DNA of 64,000 bases from the NCBI GenBank assembly GCA_030537455.1, contig JAUNMR010000012.1, positions 39,045 through 103,044 of the forward strand, given 5' to 3'. Below are positions 35,365 through 44,226 of this stretch, in pieces. The notes below the pieces were generated by a model. That model did not search any database. It saw only the letters and a program-made list of their open reading frames with translations, and was not told where the DNA came from. Position numbers and translations under genes: made by a program. Source of the stretch: Planctomycetia bacterium. Lineage in GTDB: Bacteria; Planctomycetota; Planctomycetia; Pirellulales; Thermoguttaceae. The first letter of the stretch is position 1, and every line of letters starts with the position of its first letter.

Positions 35365-36237
35365 TCAGTAAACGTCTTCTGACTCCACGTTTTTAATCAT
35401 TTTCAGGAATTCTTCCATAGAAGGGCAACGCTCTTTCGGTTCGCTCTTAATACACCAGTGGATGGCTTTCGCCAGGGTCGGGTTAATTGTAGCGCGATAG
35501 CTTTGAATCGGTTCCGCGGGCTGATCGTGCGTCATAGCGGCCAGACCATTATCGCCTCTTGGCCATGGCAATTCACGCGTGCACATTTCGTACATCGTCA
35601 CGCCAAAAGCAAAGATATCAACGCGTTCACTAGTGGCACGACGACGCACCAATTCCGGAGCCATATAGTTTGCCGTACCCGTACGATTGCCAGGGTTGGT
35701 AAAGGGCGCCTTATTCGGTAGCGACAGCCCGAAGTCGGTGAGCTTTAACTTTGTTCCGTCCTCGGTAAACATGAGGTTGCGCGGGCAATAGTCTCTGTGA
35801 ATGAAGCCGGCTTTGTGCACAACGCCAAGAGCCGTGGCGCATTGTCGAATATAGGTCAGACGCGCGCCCGCGAGCATGTCTTGTTTGATCATGAGAATAT
35901 TATTCAATCCGGTGCCGCCAAGGTATTCCATGATAATGTATTGGCGACCGTCCGTCGTAAAGCCTTCCTCAAGCGTTTCGACAATGTAAGGATGCTTGAA
36001 CTGAATGGCAATTTCACCTTCACGCGGTTTATAAACGCCTTTAATCCCTTTAAAGCGCTCCTCGACCTGTCGTGTTTTCTCTTTATCCAGGATCTTGAGA
36101 CCAACAATTTTCCCAGTCTCACGATCCTTCGCCATATAGAATTGCGACATGGTGCCGGTAATGGCGGCCTTGAGTAATTCGAAACGTTTTGTAACGTCGA
36201 GTTTCTTTTTACCAAGGATTTTCTCTAAAAATGACAT
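35365..36237 (-). CDS. Soluble serine/threonine protein kinase
   Basis: The 290 residues are just one eukaryotic-like kinase domain: ATP lysine K48 (GLKILDKEK), HRDYCPRN with catalytic D149 and N154, DFG at 168-170, GTANYMAPE activation end and DIFAFGVTMYEM. The glycine loop is degenerate (ITGTMSQFYMAKD). There is no transmembrane or sensor domain, unlike most bacterial kinases of this type. It is cytoplasmic. The diacylglycerol-kinase-like gene lies upstream on the same strand (195 bp apart). The target is unknown. All catalytic residues are present, so it should be active. Confidence 0.93.
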   Translation of the reverse strand: MSFLEKILGKKKLDVTKRFELLKAAITGTMSQFYMAKDRETGKIVGLKILDKEKTRQVEERFKGIKGVYKPREGEIAIQFKHPYIVETLEEGFTTDGRQYIIMEYLGGTGLNNILMIKQDMLAGARLTYIRQCATALGVVHKAGFIHRDYCPRNLMFTEDGTKLKLTDFGLSLPNKAPFTNPGNRTGTANYMAPELVRRRATSERVDIFAFGVTMYEMCTRELPWPRGDNGLAAMTHDQPAEPIQSYRATINPTLAKAIHWCIKSEPKERCPSMEEFLKMIKNVESEDVY

Positions 36238-36432
36238 GAAGCGCCCTAACTAAGTTCAGTTATTAATCTTACACGCCTTTGCACGTTTGTTTCAGCTCAA
36301 TCAACGCAATTCTCATGCGTCGCGCCGACTTCGTTTGCAAGCCGGTTATATCGCATGGATGCAACCGACCCATATTTATCTTACAATAATCCTTCCTTTG
36401 ACGAAAGATTTTTTCATAGGAATTCTCAAAGG

Positions 36433-37458
36433 CTACTCGCTTTTTTTCCGTTGAAGCCTAGCAACCGTTTTTTGAGGAGCTACGACGGTAAATCGATTCG
36501 GAATGACCTCGATATTCAGCGGTAAGACTCCACCGGGATCGCCGTCGATTTGGTATGGGACTTCCCCGGGTTCAGTCGAATTAGCGACGGTCAAACGGAA
36601 ATATCCGCTTTGCCCTAAACGTGCGTTCGGTAAAATCCTGTGCGCGCTAAAGAACTGCGCGAACGCAACGTCGAGCAATGCAAGACATAGTCGTCCGCCT
36701 TGAAAGAGGCAATAGTCGAGCTTCTTGTCGTTTCCTATACACTTCGGTACCAGAGGCAATCCCCAGCCGTATCGTGGAAGGTTAAATACGAATCCCCATT
36801 TTCCAGTCAGTTGGCGGGTATACTCCTGGTTCTTTTCAAACCGCTCGTCAACTGAAATATTATCAACCTCTTGCGCCGAAGAATTAGCAAGATATTGCAT
36901 CTTAATGCGCGAATAGCGATAACTCGCAATCGATTGGAAAATCGGCTTTATATAGGAGCAGTAGCTAATGTGCGCGCCCTTTTTCTTATTCAGTCGGTAA
37001 TTTTCCTCCCTCATTGCGTGAACGCGTCGCACAACGTCGGCGTCGATTCCCGCGCTGACCATTACCAGGAAAAGTCTGCCATTGGCATTGCCGGCGTCGA
37101 AGGTAATAGTCGCCCCTTCATTAATCACGCTCGCCAATTTTCGAGGACAACTCGGTAACTTTAAGTACTTTGCAATGAGATTAGCAGTTCCAGCGGGCAG
37201 TAGCGTAATCGGCGTGCCCGGCTTCGTTCGATTGGTCAGTTCAGCGGCGGTGCCGTCGCCTCCGACGCCGACCAACGCGCGTAACAGCTTATTCTCCATG
37301 AGTTCATTGGCACGTTTGGCGACAATATCCAGATTGTCGTGCAGTTCAACCTTGAACCCAAAATCCTCCAAAGCAGTCTTTAAGATTTCGGCGCGCTCTT
37401 GCGAGGATTTGCGCCCTGCTTTGGGATTGACCGAGATTAAAACATGTTCTTCGCTCAT
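36433..37458 (-). CDS. Diacylglycerol kinase-family lipid kinase
   Basis: ATG 37458 gives 341 residues starting MSEEHVLISVNPKAGRKSS, the normal beginning of the family; an in-frame ATG at 37491 adds 11 residues. The nucleotide-binding motif GVGGDGTAAELTN and LPAGTANLIAKYL identify the DAGKc catalytic domain (about 1-135). The C-terminal beta-sandwich carries DAGNANGRLFLVMVSAGIDADVV and ends with QIDGDP and VVAPQ. It phosphorylates a lipid such as diacylglycerol or a related amphiphile at the membrane. The substrate cannot be decided from sequence. It lies between DUF4340 and the kinase gene, all on the same strand. Confidence 0.88.
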   Translation of the reverse strand: MSEEHVLISVNPKAGRKSSQERAEILKTALEDFGFKVELHDNLDIVAKRANELMENKLLRALVGVGGDGTAAELTNRTKPGTPITLLPAGTANLIAKYLKLPSCPRKLASVINEGATITFDAGNANGRLFLVMVSAGIDADVVRRVHAMREENYRLNKKKGAHISYCSYIKPIFQSIASYRYSRIKMQYLANSSAQEVDNISVDERFEKNQEYTRQLTGKWGFVFNLPRYGWGLPLVPKCIGNDKKLDYCLFQGGRLCLALLDVAFAQFFSAHRILPNARLGQSGYFRLTVANSTEPGEVPYQIDGDPGGVLPLNIEVIPNRFTVVAPQKTVARLQRKKSE

Positions 37459-37568
37459 AGCAATTTCAAGAGGATTGTAAGGTTTGAACATTAATCAACC
37501 GCGTTTTGGTTCGTGTGACGACCCTAAGTTTTGTACGCGTTCGGCAAAGTAAAAGCGACGCTGTTATT

Positions 37569-39047
37569 TCATTTAACGACGTCTGGCAGACGGAAACGAA
37601 TCTTCTGATAATCGTCGTTATCAATCAGATAGAACCACTCGGAGAATCTTTCGTTCTTCATAGTCGTCTTATCTTTCGCCTCTGGTTCCTGAAAGGCGAC
37701 GTCGGCTTCATCTTCTGAAGAATCCAACAAAGTCTGTCGGTCAAAGGTTGCATAGGCGAGACATGCGCGGAGATTATCGAACTGACGTCCGAAAATAAGA
37801 GAAATCTTAACGCCCGTCTTCGTCGTAATATCAATGGCGCCGCCTTCTCCTACTAAGCAAGGCTCAATTCTCTCGGGATAGAGGGGATCGTGGTCGGTGA
37901 AAGCGAACCCGAAATCGGCGAGCGTCTCGGAATACGAGGTCATTTCCGAGCCAACTTGCCCCTTGCGGAACAGTAGCGCAAGCGCGTCGGGTTTTTTACG
38001 CGCGTCGAGGATTTTAAGCGCCCCGAGGGCGTCTGCGGTTTCGTTGAGAACGTCGTTATTTGCGCTCGGCAAAGAACTCCGGTCACGTTCGCGCCAAGTG
38101 TTTTCACTGGCGTCGAAATCTAGCTCACGAATAAGCGACCATACGAGCGCCAACGGGTTATCTGGGGTTTGTAGGAACGTCGCTACGCCACGCGATGAAA
38201 AGGACGCCTGAGCTTGTGCAGGATCTGACAAATCCATTGTCAACTGATAGTCTCGAGCGGTCAAATAGCGAATGTCCCAGCGGCTAATTCTCAGGAGGTC
38301 GCGATCCATCCAGTCAACGGGATTAAATGAAACACGTTGCGTGAACTCGCGAAACTCCGTCGTGCCTTGCTCTTGTAACGAATCGCCCGAGAAGTCAACG
38401 ACATATACGACGTCGTCGTGAGGTAATCGGACAAACCTTGCGTCTCGCGTCGCGGAGCTCTCCGGCGCGCGATTACCAACCAAAAGCTCTAAAATGACGC
38501 CGCCGTCACGATCCTTAATAACAACCTCCAGCGCGGCTCCGAGGGATAAGTCCGACTTCTCCTGGGGCGTCTGCTCGTCGTCAGGGTTCTTGGCGGCGCG
38601 CGTTAGCGTTACGTCAGGAATGAAGTCGTGTGGGCTCAATAGTCCACAGTCGCGATGGAAAAGATTGATCTGCTTGGCGTCGGCGTTTCGTGTCGATTCA
38701 GCCACGACGTCGAGCACAGTAAGCTGCATTAAAGGTGCGACAACCGAGGCGAGGCGTTCCGCGTTTTCAGCAGGAAAGTTGGACGATTCCGGTAAGCGCC
38801 ATTGTTGAGCGTCACGTTTGAGCGTAAGGGTACGCGTGGCGCCAGATTCAGGGTCTACCCCCGTAAAGACGATCAACCCCATTTTTTCAGGATCGTTAAA
38901 ATCATTGAAGAGCGGCGCGCCGACACGTTCCTTGGGTTCAGCGTCGGGTAAACGCGGTTGGTATTTAAGCCATAAGATCAGTGCAACTAACGCAAGCAAA
39001 CCGATTAGCGTTGATTTTATGATTTCACTACGTTGCTTTTGATCCAT
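37569..39047 (-). CDS. DUF4340 domain protein
   Basis: ATG 39047 with GGAGAG upstream gives 492 residues: a short cytoplasmic tail, one transmembrane anchor (about 9-28, TLIGLLALVALILWL), then a large extracytoplasmic part. The first part (LIVFTGVDPESGATRTLTLKRDAQQWRLPE) is the standard DUF4340 opening. DUF4340 genes normally stand behind gliding-type ABC genes (gldA/F/G); none is here, so this is an orphan copy. Asp/Glu-rich stretches lie near the C-terminus (SSEDEADVAFQEPEAKD). The function of the family is not known. Confidence 0.75.
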   Translation of the reverse strand: MDQKQRSEIIKSTLIGLLALVALILWLKYQPRLPDAEPKERVGAPLFNDFNDPEKMGLIVFTGVDPESGATRTLTLKRDAQQWRLPESSNFPAENAERLASVVAPLMQLTVLDVVAESTRNADAKQINLFHRDCGLLSPHDFIPDVTLTRAAKNPDDEQTPQEKSDLSLGAALEVVIKDRDGGVILELLVGNRAPESSATRDARFVRLPHDDVVYVVDFSGDSLQEQGTTEFREFTQRVSFNPVDWMDRDLLRISRWDIRYLTARDYQLTMDLSDPAQAQASFSSRGVATFLQTPDNPLALVWSLIRELDFDASENTWRERDRSSLPSANNDVLNETADALGALKILDARKKPDALALLFRKGQVGSEMTSYSETLADFGFAFTDHDPLYPERIEPCLVGEGGAIDITTKTGVKISLIFGRQFDNLRACLAYATFDRQTLLDSSEDEADVAFQEPEAKDKTTMKNERFSEWFYLIDNDDYQKIRFRLPDVVK

Positions 39048-39119
39048 GCCAAAACTCTCCAAGGACAACCGGAGTATTACGTTCATTAGAGAACGCTAGG
39101 GTTTAATAATTGAAAAGTC

Positions 39120-39158
39120 GAGCGACGTTGACAACGACGAATTGCGCAACGTCGCTCG
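39120..39158 (-). terminator. Hairpin after the GH127 gene
   Basis: GAGCGACGTTG (39120-39130) pairs perfectly with CAACGTCGCTC (39148-39158). It lies about 100 bp beyond the GH127 stop and before the DUF4340 start. No strong T run is seen. Confidence 0.6.
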
Positions 39159-39255
39159 TATAAGGAACGGCAGGGCGACCGATAAGTAACGACTCAACTC
39201 CAGTCGCCTTGCTTCGTTAATAGGTTCGAAACGCAAGAGCGATACGGCTCGGAAT

Positions 39256-41334
39256 CTAGTCGACAGTTGGGATGGCGGAAATTCTCAGTCTTCCCGCGCC
39301 CATTGGGACAAGTTCCAGTTCTTCTTCAGGTTCGCTTGTTTGCGCGGGACTGAAAGGAACCGGGGCGCAAAGACCAAATTCGTCAAGTTTCCACTGTGGC
39401 AGTTTTCTACCACGCATTGTAATGGAAAACGGGACAGAGTCGAGAGTCCATGGGAAATTGTCCTCGGGCCATTCGCGCTTGGTAATCGTAATCTTAGACA
39501 TGTCAAGCTTGGCAGGATCGACCAGTGCATAGTTCCAATCGGACGCAGGGAGAATGTCATAGGACGGCCAGTCTTCCTGTTTGGCGCCCTCTTGCCAGCC
39601 GGAGTCGCCCATAGCAACTTTACGACCGTCCATAAGGACGTACTTCTCTTTGATTTTCAAAGAGTAAGTGAGCGGACCGTAGTCAATACTCACACAATCC
39701 TTGTTCTGCTGCCACTTACGATAGGAAGCTTTCGACGGGAAGGTCACGACAAGTTTATCAGAGTTTTTCCAATCGCGTTCGAGTCGAATCCACTTCTGCG
39801 GTTCCGGACGATTATCATCGTTGAATTGGATCTGCTCGCCATTTAAGGACATAGCGACGTCAAAGGTCCACTTGGGAATGCGCACGTACAATGGGAAGTT
39901 AACGCTCTCGACGTTTTCGGGAAGATTAACCGTGAAGACGATAGAGTCGTCGAAGGGATAGTGCGTTTCTTCCTTGATGGAGACCTTGTTTCCATCGCCA
40001 GAGCCAACGATGGCGTCGACGTGCGAGGCGCCGTAGAGAGTCGCGGCCACGCCCCCGTCAGGGGTGGCGGTCCAAAGGTTCTCGATATAGTATGGCCAAC
40101 CATGGGTATGATTGTGCTGGCAGCAACGGCTACTGAACGGGTTCATCGCCATGAAGGGACCGTTGTTGTCGATACCTGGGCTGTGATTGTTAGAATCAGA
40201 GATCGGTTGGTTCGGGCAGGTGATATAACGCAAAGCGCGGAAATTAGGCATGACAGCCGCCGGCGCGGTATTAAAGGCGACGTCTTCGCAGTGGTCAACC
40301 CAGGACAGGTCGCCAGTAATGCGGAAGAGGATCATATCGCTTGTCATTTGCTCGAAAATACCGCATGTTTCCACGCCTTGTCTGGGGTCGATATATCCCA
40401 CGCGAGAATTTTCATCGCCGCCCCACATGCCGCCGGGGACTTGACCATAGCAGGCGTGGATGAGCCAGAAGTCATTGTATGTGGCGTATTTATCGGCTTC
40501 GTCATGTGAAAGCATCCACCATGTGGCGGGCTGTCGGAAGCATTGTGCAATGTTAACGTTGTGCCAGTTTGGCAAGGTAGACCCTTGTTTCCAGTTGGCG
40601 GTGTTGGCGTTGATCTTTTTCGCCACGGCAAGGAGCGTGTCATTGCCGGTGATATTGTAAAGCCAGAAGCAACTATAGAGCAAATCGCCAGCGCGACTAT
40701 TTTCCCAATATGTTTTGAGGAACTTCTTTTCCGGATACATAGCAATCCAGTCGAAATATTTCGACATGAAGTTAATAACGCGTTGATCGCCGGTGTATTC
40801 ATAGTAGGATTGCATGAGGAAAAGGATCAACATGTTAGGCCAGAGGTCACATCCATTTTCAGTATCGGGGTTGGCAGGACCGAAGTACCCGTCTTCACGC
40901 TGACTTGCGAAAATCGCTTCGATCCAGACTTTCGCTTCGTCAATCATCTCTTGGTCTTCCAGTAGATACGCCAAGTCGACATATCCGCGTAGCCAGTAGG
41001 GTAATTCTTCCCAACCGTATTTTCCGCCCTTTTGTAACCATGCGTTGTCTTTTTTCTCGAGCCATTTACTCAAATTACCGAGTTGACCAGAGAGTCCGTC
41101 GCGTTGCAGTTCCAAATAACGTCCCAGCCATCCGTCGGCTTTGACGGCTCCCAAGGGTAACTTCAGGAACGGCGAGGGTTCCAAAGGCGCACGATTACAC
41201 AGATAGTGCGCGTGAGAAGCTTCAACGTTCGGACGCTCCACGGACGTAACGCTCGTTTCAGCGGCTTTAAGCGTATTGAGCATGGCACACATCACGCTTG
41301 CGGAAAGGAGGATTAATAACAAACGTTTTTTCAT
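39256..41334 (-). CDS. Secreted beta-L-arabinofuranosidase, GH127
   Basis: The 692-residue protein has a signal peptide (MKKRLLLILLSASVMCAMLNTLKA) and the (alpha/alpha)6 barrel of GH127/DUF1680. The zinc-thiolate site of the family can be placed: E322 and C324 in GVETCGIFEQM, and the Cys pair C404-C405 in SSRCCQHNHTHGW, one of which is the nucleophile; E308 (GGDENSR) fits the acid/base. C-terminal beta-sandwich domains follow (IRIPKW-like VRIPKWTFDVAMSLNG). It removes beta-L-arabinofuranose from hydroxyproline-linked arabinans or arabinogalactan. It opens the 14-kb minus-strand sugar cluster at its downstream end, next to the esterase. Confidence 0.93.
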   Translation of the reverse strand: MKKRLLLILLSASVMCAMLNTLKAAETSVTSVERPNVEASHAHYLCNRAPLEPSPFLKLPLGAVKADGWLGRYLELQRDGLSGQLGNLSKWLEKKDNAWLQKGGKYGWEELPYWLRGYVDLAYLLEDQEMIDEAKVWIEAIFASQREDGYFGPANPDTENGCDLWPNMLILFLMQSYYEYTGDQRVINFMSKYFDWIAMYPEKKFLKTYWENSRAGDLLYSCFWLYNITGNDTLLAVAKKINANTANWKQGSTLPNWHNVNIAQCFRQPATWWMLSHDEADKYATYNDFWLIHACYGQVPGGMWGGDENSRVGYIDPRQGVETCGIFEQMTSDMILFRITGDLSWVDHCEDVAFNTAPAAVMPNFRALRYITCPNQPISDSNNHSPGIDNNGPFMAMNPFSSRCCQHNHTHGWPYYIENLWTATPDGGVAATLYGASHVDAIVGSGDGNKVSIKEETHYPFDDSIVFTVNLPENVESVNFPLYVRIPKWTFDVAMSLNGEQIQFNDDNRPEPQKWIRLERDWKNSDKLVVTFPSKASYRKWQQNKDCVSIDYGPLTYSLKIKEKYVLMDGRKVAMGDSGWQEGAKQEDWPSYDILPASDWNYALVDPAKLDMSKITITKREWPEDNFPWTLDSVPFSITMRGRKLPQWKLDEFGLCAPVPFSPAQTSEPEEELELVPMGAGRLRISAIPTVD

Positions 41335-41471
41335 AACATATTCTCTATTTGAAAGTTATCATACGCGTCGAGTCGTTCGACGAATACTCTAACGACAGAT
41401 TGTCGAAAAGATTAACGTCCTTTACATCAAAGTCAGCAAGGACAAATCACTTATAATAGTCTGCGTCACGG

Positions 41472-42800
41472 TCATTTATCCGGGTCGTCGGTATTGTTTT
41501 TAACGCGTTGCATGAGTCTCTCTAAGGCCTCGCTGTACTGTCGCCCGTTCTGATGACCGAGTTTAAGTTCATGAAGCATGGTCTTCTTAGCGCTAGGGAT
41601 AGCGTTATAAGCAGCGTAAACCGAACTAGGACAACAAACATTGTCGATAAATCCAACGGTTACGTCAATGTAGGCGTTGTTGATTCTACTAGCGAAGTTA
41701 ACGGCGTCGAGGTATCGCATTTCCTCGATCACTTTTTCATCCTGACGAAAATAGTCTGCGATTCTGGGCCAACCAGGAGAACGACCTGTTAAGTGACCGC
41801 CATGGTCACAAGACGCAGGTACTGCCGTTACCAGCGCACAGAAATGCGAGTTCAAACCGCCAAGAATCAGTCCAGAAGCGCCGCCTTGACTCGAACCGTA
41901 ATAGCCAATACGACGACTGTCAACGTAAGGTTGTTCCGCCAACCAATCGACCGCTCGGTCAATACCAAGGTATGCGGCTCTAAAGAAATAGGTATTCCGA
42001 TCTTGAACGCCGTTATATTGGTACGGCACGTCAAGGGTTTTGTTAAATTCATCAAATTGCTTCTTTCGAGTCTCGCCGTCCCAATGAACTTCATAGGGCA
42101 GGAAGTTCATATTCATAACGACAAAGCCCTTGTCGGCTAACCAAAATTCCGGTCCGACGCCATTCCCAGCTCCAGGGACGTTAACCAGGGCAGGGAAGGG
42201 CGCGTCGTCCGACTTGGGAAGACTCAAATAACCATAGACACGACGATCGCCGACCGTTGCAAAACTGATGGCATAGACCTCGTGCTTTTCATTGCAAAGC
42301 TCCTCAAGGCGCGTTTGCTTCAGGTCGATGGGGATCTCTCTAACCTCTTGTTGGGAACGTTTCCAATATTCGTCAAAGTCGTCAGGCTTGGGAAGCGCCT
42401 GAACAATCTTCTCCGGAGAGAATCCTACTTTAAAAATAGCAGAATTTATCGTCTGCCCTTCAATTGTAACATTGGCGCGAACCTGGATAAAACCAGGGAA
42501 ATCAATCCCCTGAACGATCGTTACCGGATTATTTTTCGAAAGGTCAAAGATATACTCTTCTGCAATTCTATCTCTATCGTCATTGGTCAGAAGGACTTTA
42601 AGTTCACCCTTTTGAGCAAGTTCCTCTTTCCCAACGGATATAGTGAACACGGCGTCCTCGCCAACTTCGTAGCATTGACTAGTATGATCACAAGCGATTG
42701 TAATCACGTCAATTGGCGTGTCTTGCGCCCAGGCGTTAATACTGAAGCAAAGCCAGAGCAGGACGGCGCTCAAGGAGATATAAATCTTAATGCTTTTCAT
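41472..42800 (-). CDS. Secreted acetyl xylan esterase-like alpha/beta hydrolase
   Basis: The 442 residues start with a signal peptide (MKSIKIYISLSAVLLWLCFSINAWAQ). A beta-sandwich of about 100 residues precedes the AXE1/cephalosporin-C-deacetylase-like hydrolase: YGYLSLPKSDDAPFPALVNVPGAG, the nucleophile elbow GYYGSSQGGASG (Ser304), an Asp-containing turn (VTVGFIDNVC) and the late His in LKLGHQNGR. It probably removes acetyl groups from plant polysaccharides in the periplasm, making them accessible to the neighbouring GH127, GH36-like and GH51 enzymes. No Shine-Dalgarno is obvious. It is 137 bp upstream of GH127, possibly co-transcribed. Confidence 0.85.
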   Translation of the reverse strand: MKSIKIYISLSAVLLWLCFSINAWAQDTPIDVITIACDHTSQCYEVGEDAVFTISVGKEELAQKGELKVLLTNDDRDRIAEEYIFDLSKNNPVTIVQGIDFPGFIQVRANVTIEGQTINSAIFKVGFSPEKIVQALPKPDDFDEYWKRSQQEVREIPIDLKQTRLEELCNEKHEVYAISFATVGDRRVYGYLSLPKSDDAPFPALVNVPGAGNGVGPEFWLADKGFVVMNMNFLPYEVHWDGETRKKQFDEFNKTLDVPYQYNGVQDRNTYFFRAAYLGIDRAVDWLAEQPYVDSRRIGYYGSSQGGASGLILGGLNSHFCALVTAVPASCDHGGHLTGRSPGWPRIADYFRQDEKVIEEMRYLDAVNFASRINNAYIDVTVGFIDNVCCPSSVYAAYNAIPSAKKTMLHELKLGHQNGRQYSEALERLMQRVKNNTDDPDK

Positions 42801-42862
42801 CGCTATACATTCGTGTCAAGGGCTCAGTCAATAGGGAATTAAAAGTCGATTAACACATGCGA

Positions 42863-44002
42863 TTATTTAACTTCCGTTAAATCCGGGTCGTATTGAAACT
42901 CGACTATTCTTTCAGAGCTGTCGACGTACGTCGCGACCGATTTAAATAAGCCGTGTTCTACGTCGTCGTTTGCAGTCACTTCGCAGATTGTTTCCCACTC
43001 GTCGCCGTTGCGCTTCTTCACGACAACCGAGGTCATGGCGTCTTTATCGCCCTGGCATATGAGGTACGATTGTTTGGTCGCGCTACGCGTAATGACAAGA
43101 CCGGAGCCGTCCGGGAGAATCGTCGTCTCAAAAATAAGGGCGTCGCTCTTGTCAAAATAAGGCGTTGTTTCCTCACGTTGATAGATCGTTTCGATATCCT
43201 CATGAAGAGACCAGAAGTTGTTTTTTATGATCTTTCCTTCGGCGTCAAGAAGATAATGCCCGACCTGCGCGGCTTTCCATCCGTCCCAAGCGAGCATGAT
43301 GTGGAAATGCGGCGGGTAGTCCCGGTGACCGTTAGGGTAGTGGGTTTCAAATCCGTAGACGTTAATATGGTCGATAAAATCGGGCTTATCCGTATCGATC
43401 CAACCGAACGCGCGGCATACCTCAACCGTTGCCATCATGTAGTTTAATTGCGCTTTAATCTGGTTTTCGGGGTAGACTTCATCGCGATAAGGACCGCTCT
43501 TGCGAACGTACCAGTTGTGAAAGACGCCAAGCCTGACTGCGCCTAGCGCCTTCTCGGTAAAAGAGCCAGTGGGAGGCAAGTTTGAACTGAGCGTAAAGCG
43601 CACGCCTCCATTAATCTTCTCAAAACCGTTCTTAACGCCTAGTACGCGCGCGACTTCAACGTTTTCCCAGCGAACGTCCACAGTTGGCGGGGGAAGCTTG
43701 TCTTTCGGCGCGCGGAGCGTAAAGTAGAAACGATGAGCGTCAACGCCGGTATATCGCTCGTCACGAAGTAATTCCCACCCTTGCGCTTGATCGGTTGGAC
43801 TTAGAATCACTTCCGGGCGAGGTTCAGCGTCGGATAGACCCCCGTCGGGGGCGTGTGGCGCGAGCTTTGCGCGAATGAGCGTGGCGCCGTACGTTGTGTC
43901 GGCACGTAACTTCGAAACATTGCCCTGCAAGATTATCGCGACTAATACAAAAACACAAACCCAAGAAAAACGACATAAACTTATATCTTTGCATTGACAC
44001 AT
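42863..44002 (-). CDS. Secreted protein of unknown family in the glycan cluster
   Basis: ATG 44002 gives 379 residues with a hydrophobic leader (about 13-28, VCVFVLVAIILQG); the longer frame needs a TTG start. I do not recognise the family. Visible features are a conserved-looking His/Asp-rich motif (HYPNGHRDYPPHFHIMLAWDGW), which could bind a metal, and several Trp/Tyr-rich beta segments. There are no repeats. It lies 63 bp upstream of the acetyl-esterase gene in the same direction, so a role in glycan uptake or cleavage is likely from context only. It could be a new carbohydrate-active or carbohydrate-binding protein. Confidence 0.6.
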   Translation of the reverse strand: MCQCKDISLCRFSWVCVFVLVAIILQGNVSKLRADTTYGATLIRAKLAPHAPDGGLSDAEPRPEVILSPTDQAQGWELLRDERYTGVDAHRFYFTLRAPKDKLPPPTVDVRWENVEVARVLGVKNGFEKINGGVRFTLSSNLPPTGSFTEKALGAVRLGVFHNWYVRKSGPYRDEVYPENQIKAQLNYMMATVEVCRAFGWIDTDKPDFIDHINVYGFETHYPNGHRDYPPHFHIMLAWDGWKAAQVGHYLLDAEGKIIKNNFWSLHEDIETIYQREETTPYFDKSDALIFETTILPDGSGLVITRSATKQSYLICQGDKDAMTSVVVKKRNGDEWETICEVTANDDVEHGLFKSVATYVDSSERIVEFQYDPDLTEVK

Positions 44003-44121
44003 AATTATCACAAGGCTCCAAAGGTCATAAAACTCAGAAACGCCTAAACGGTTAAAAATACAATCCAAGTAAACAAGGAATCTTCGTAAATAATAATAAA
44101 CAATACGTTTACATGTGATAT

Positions 44122-44172
44122 GGAAGACGACGCGTCATAATAGCAAGAGCGTAACAGACGGCGTCGTCTTCC
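44122..44172 (-). terminator. Hairpin after the HEAT protein gene
   Basis: GGAAGACGACGC (44122-44133) pairs perfectly with GCGTCGTCTTCC (44161-44172); the loop is 27 nt and there is no T run. It lies between the HEAT gene and the downstream unknown gene. Confidence 0.5.
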
Positions 44173-44226
44173 GTAAAAGGAATGGCAGTTAAACGAGTTC
44201 CACGAACTTAACGAGGAGTCAAACTC

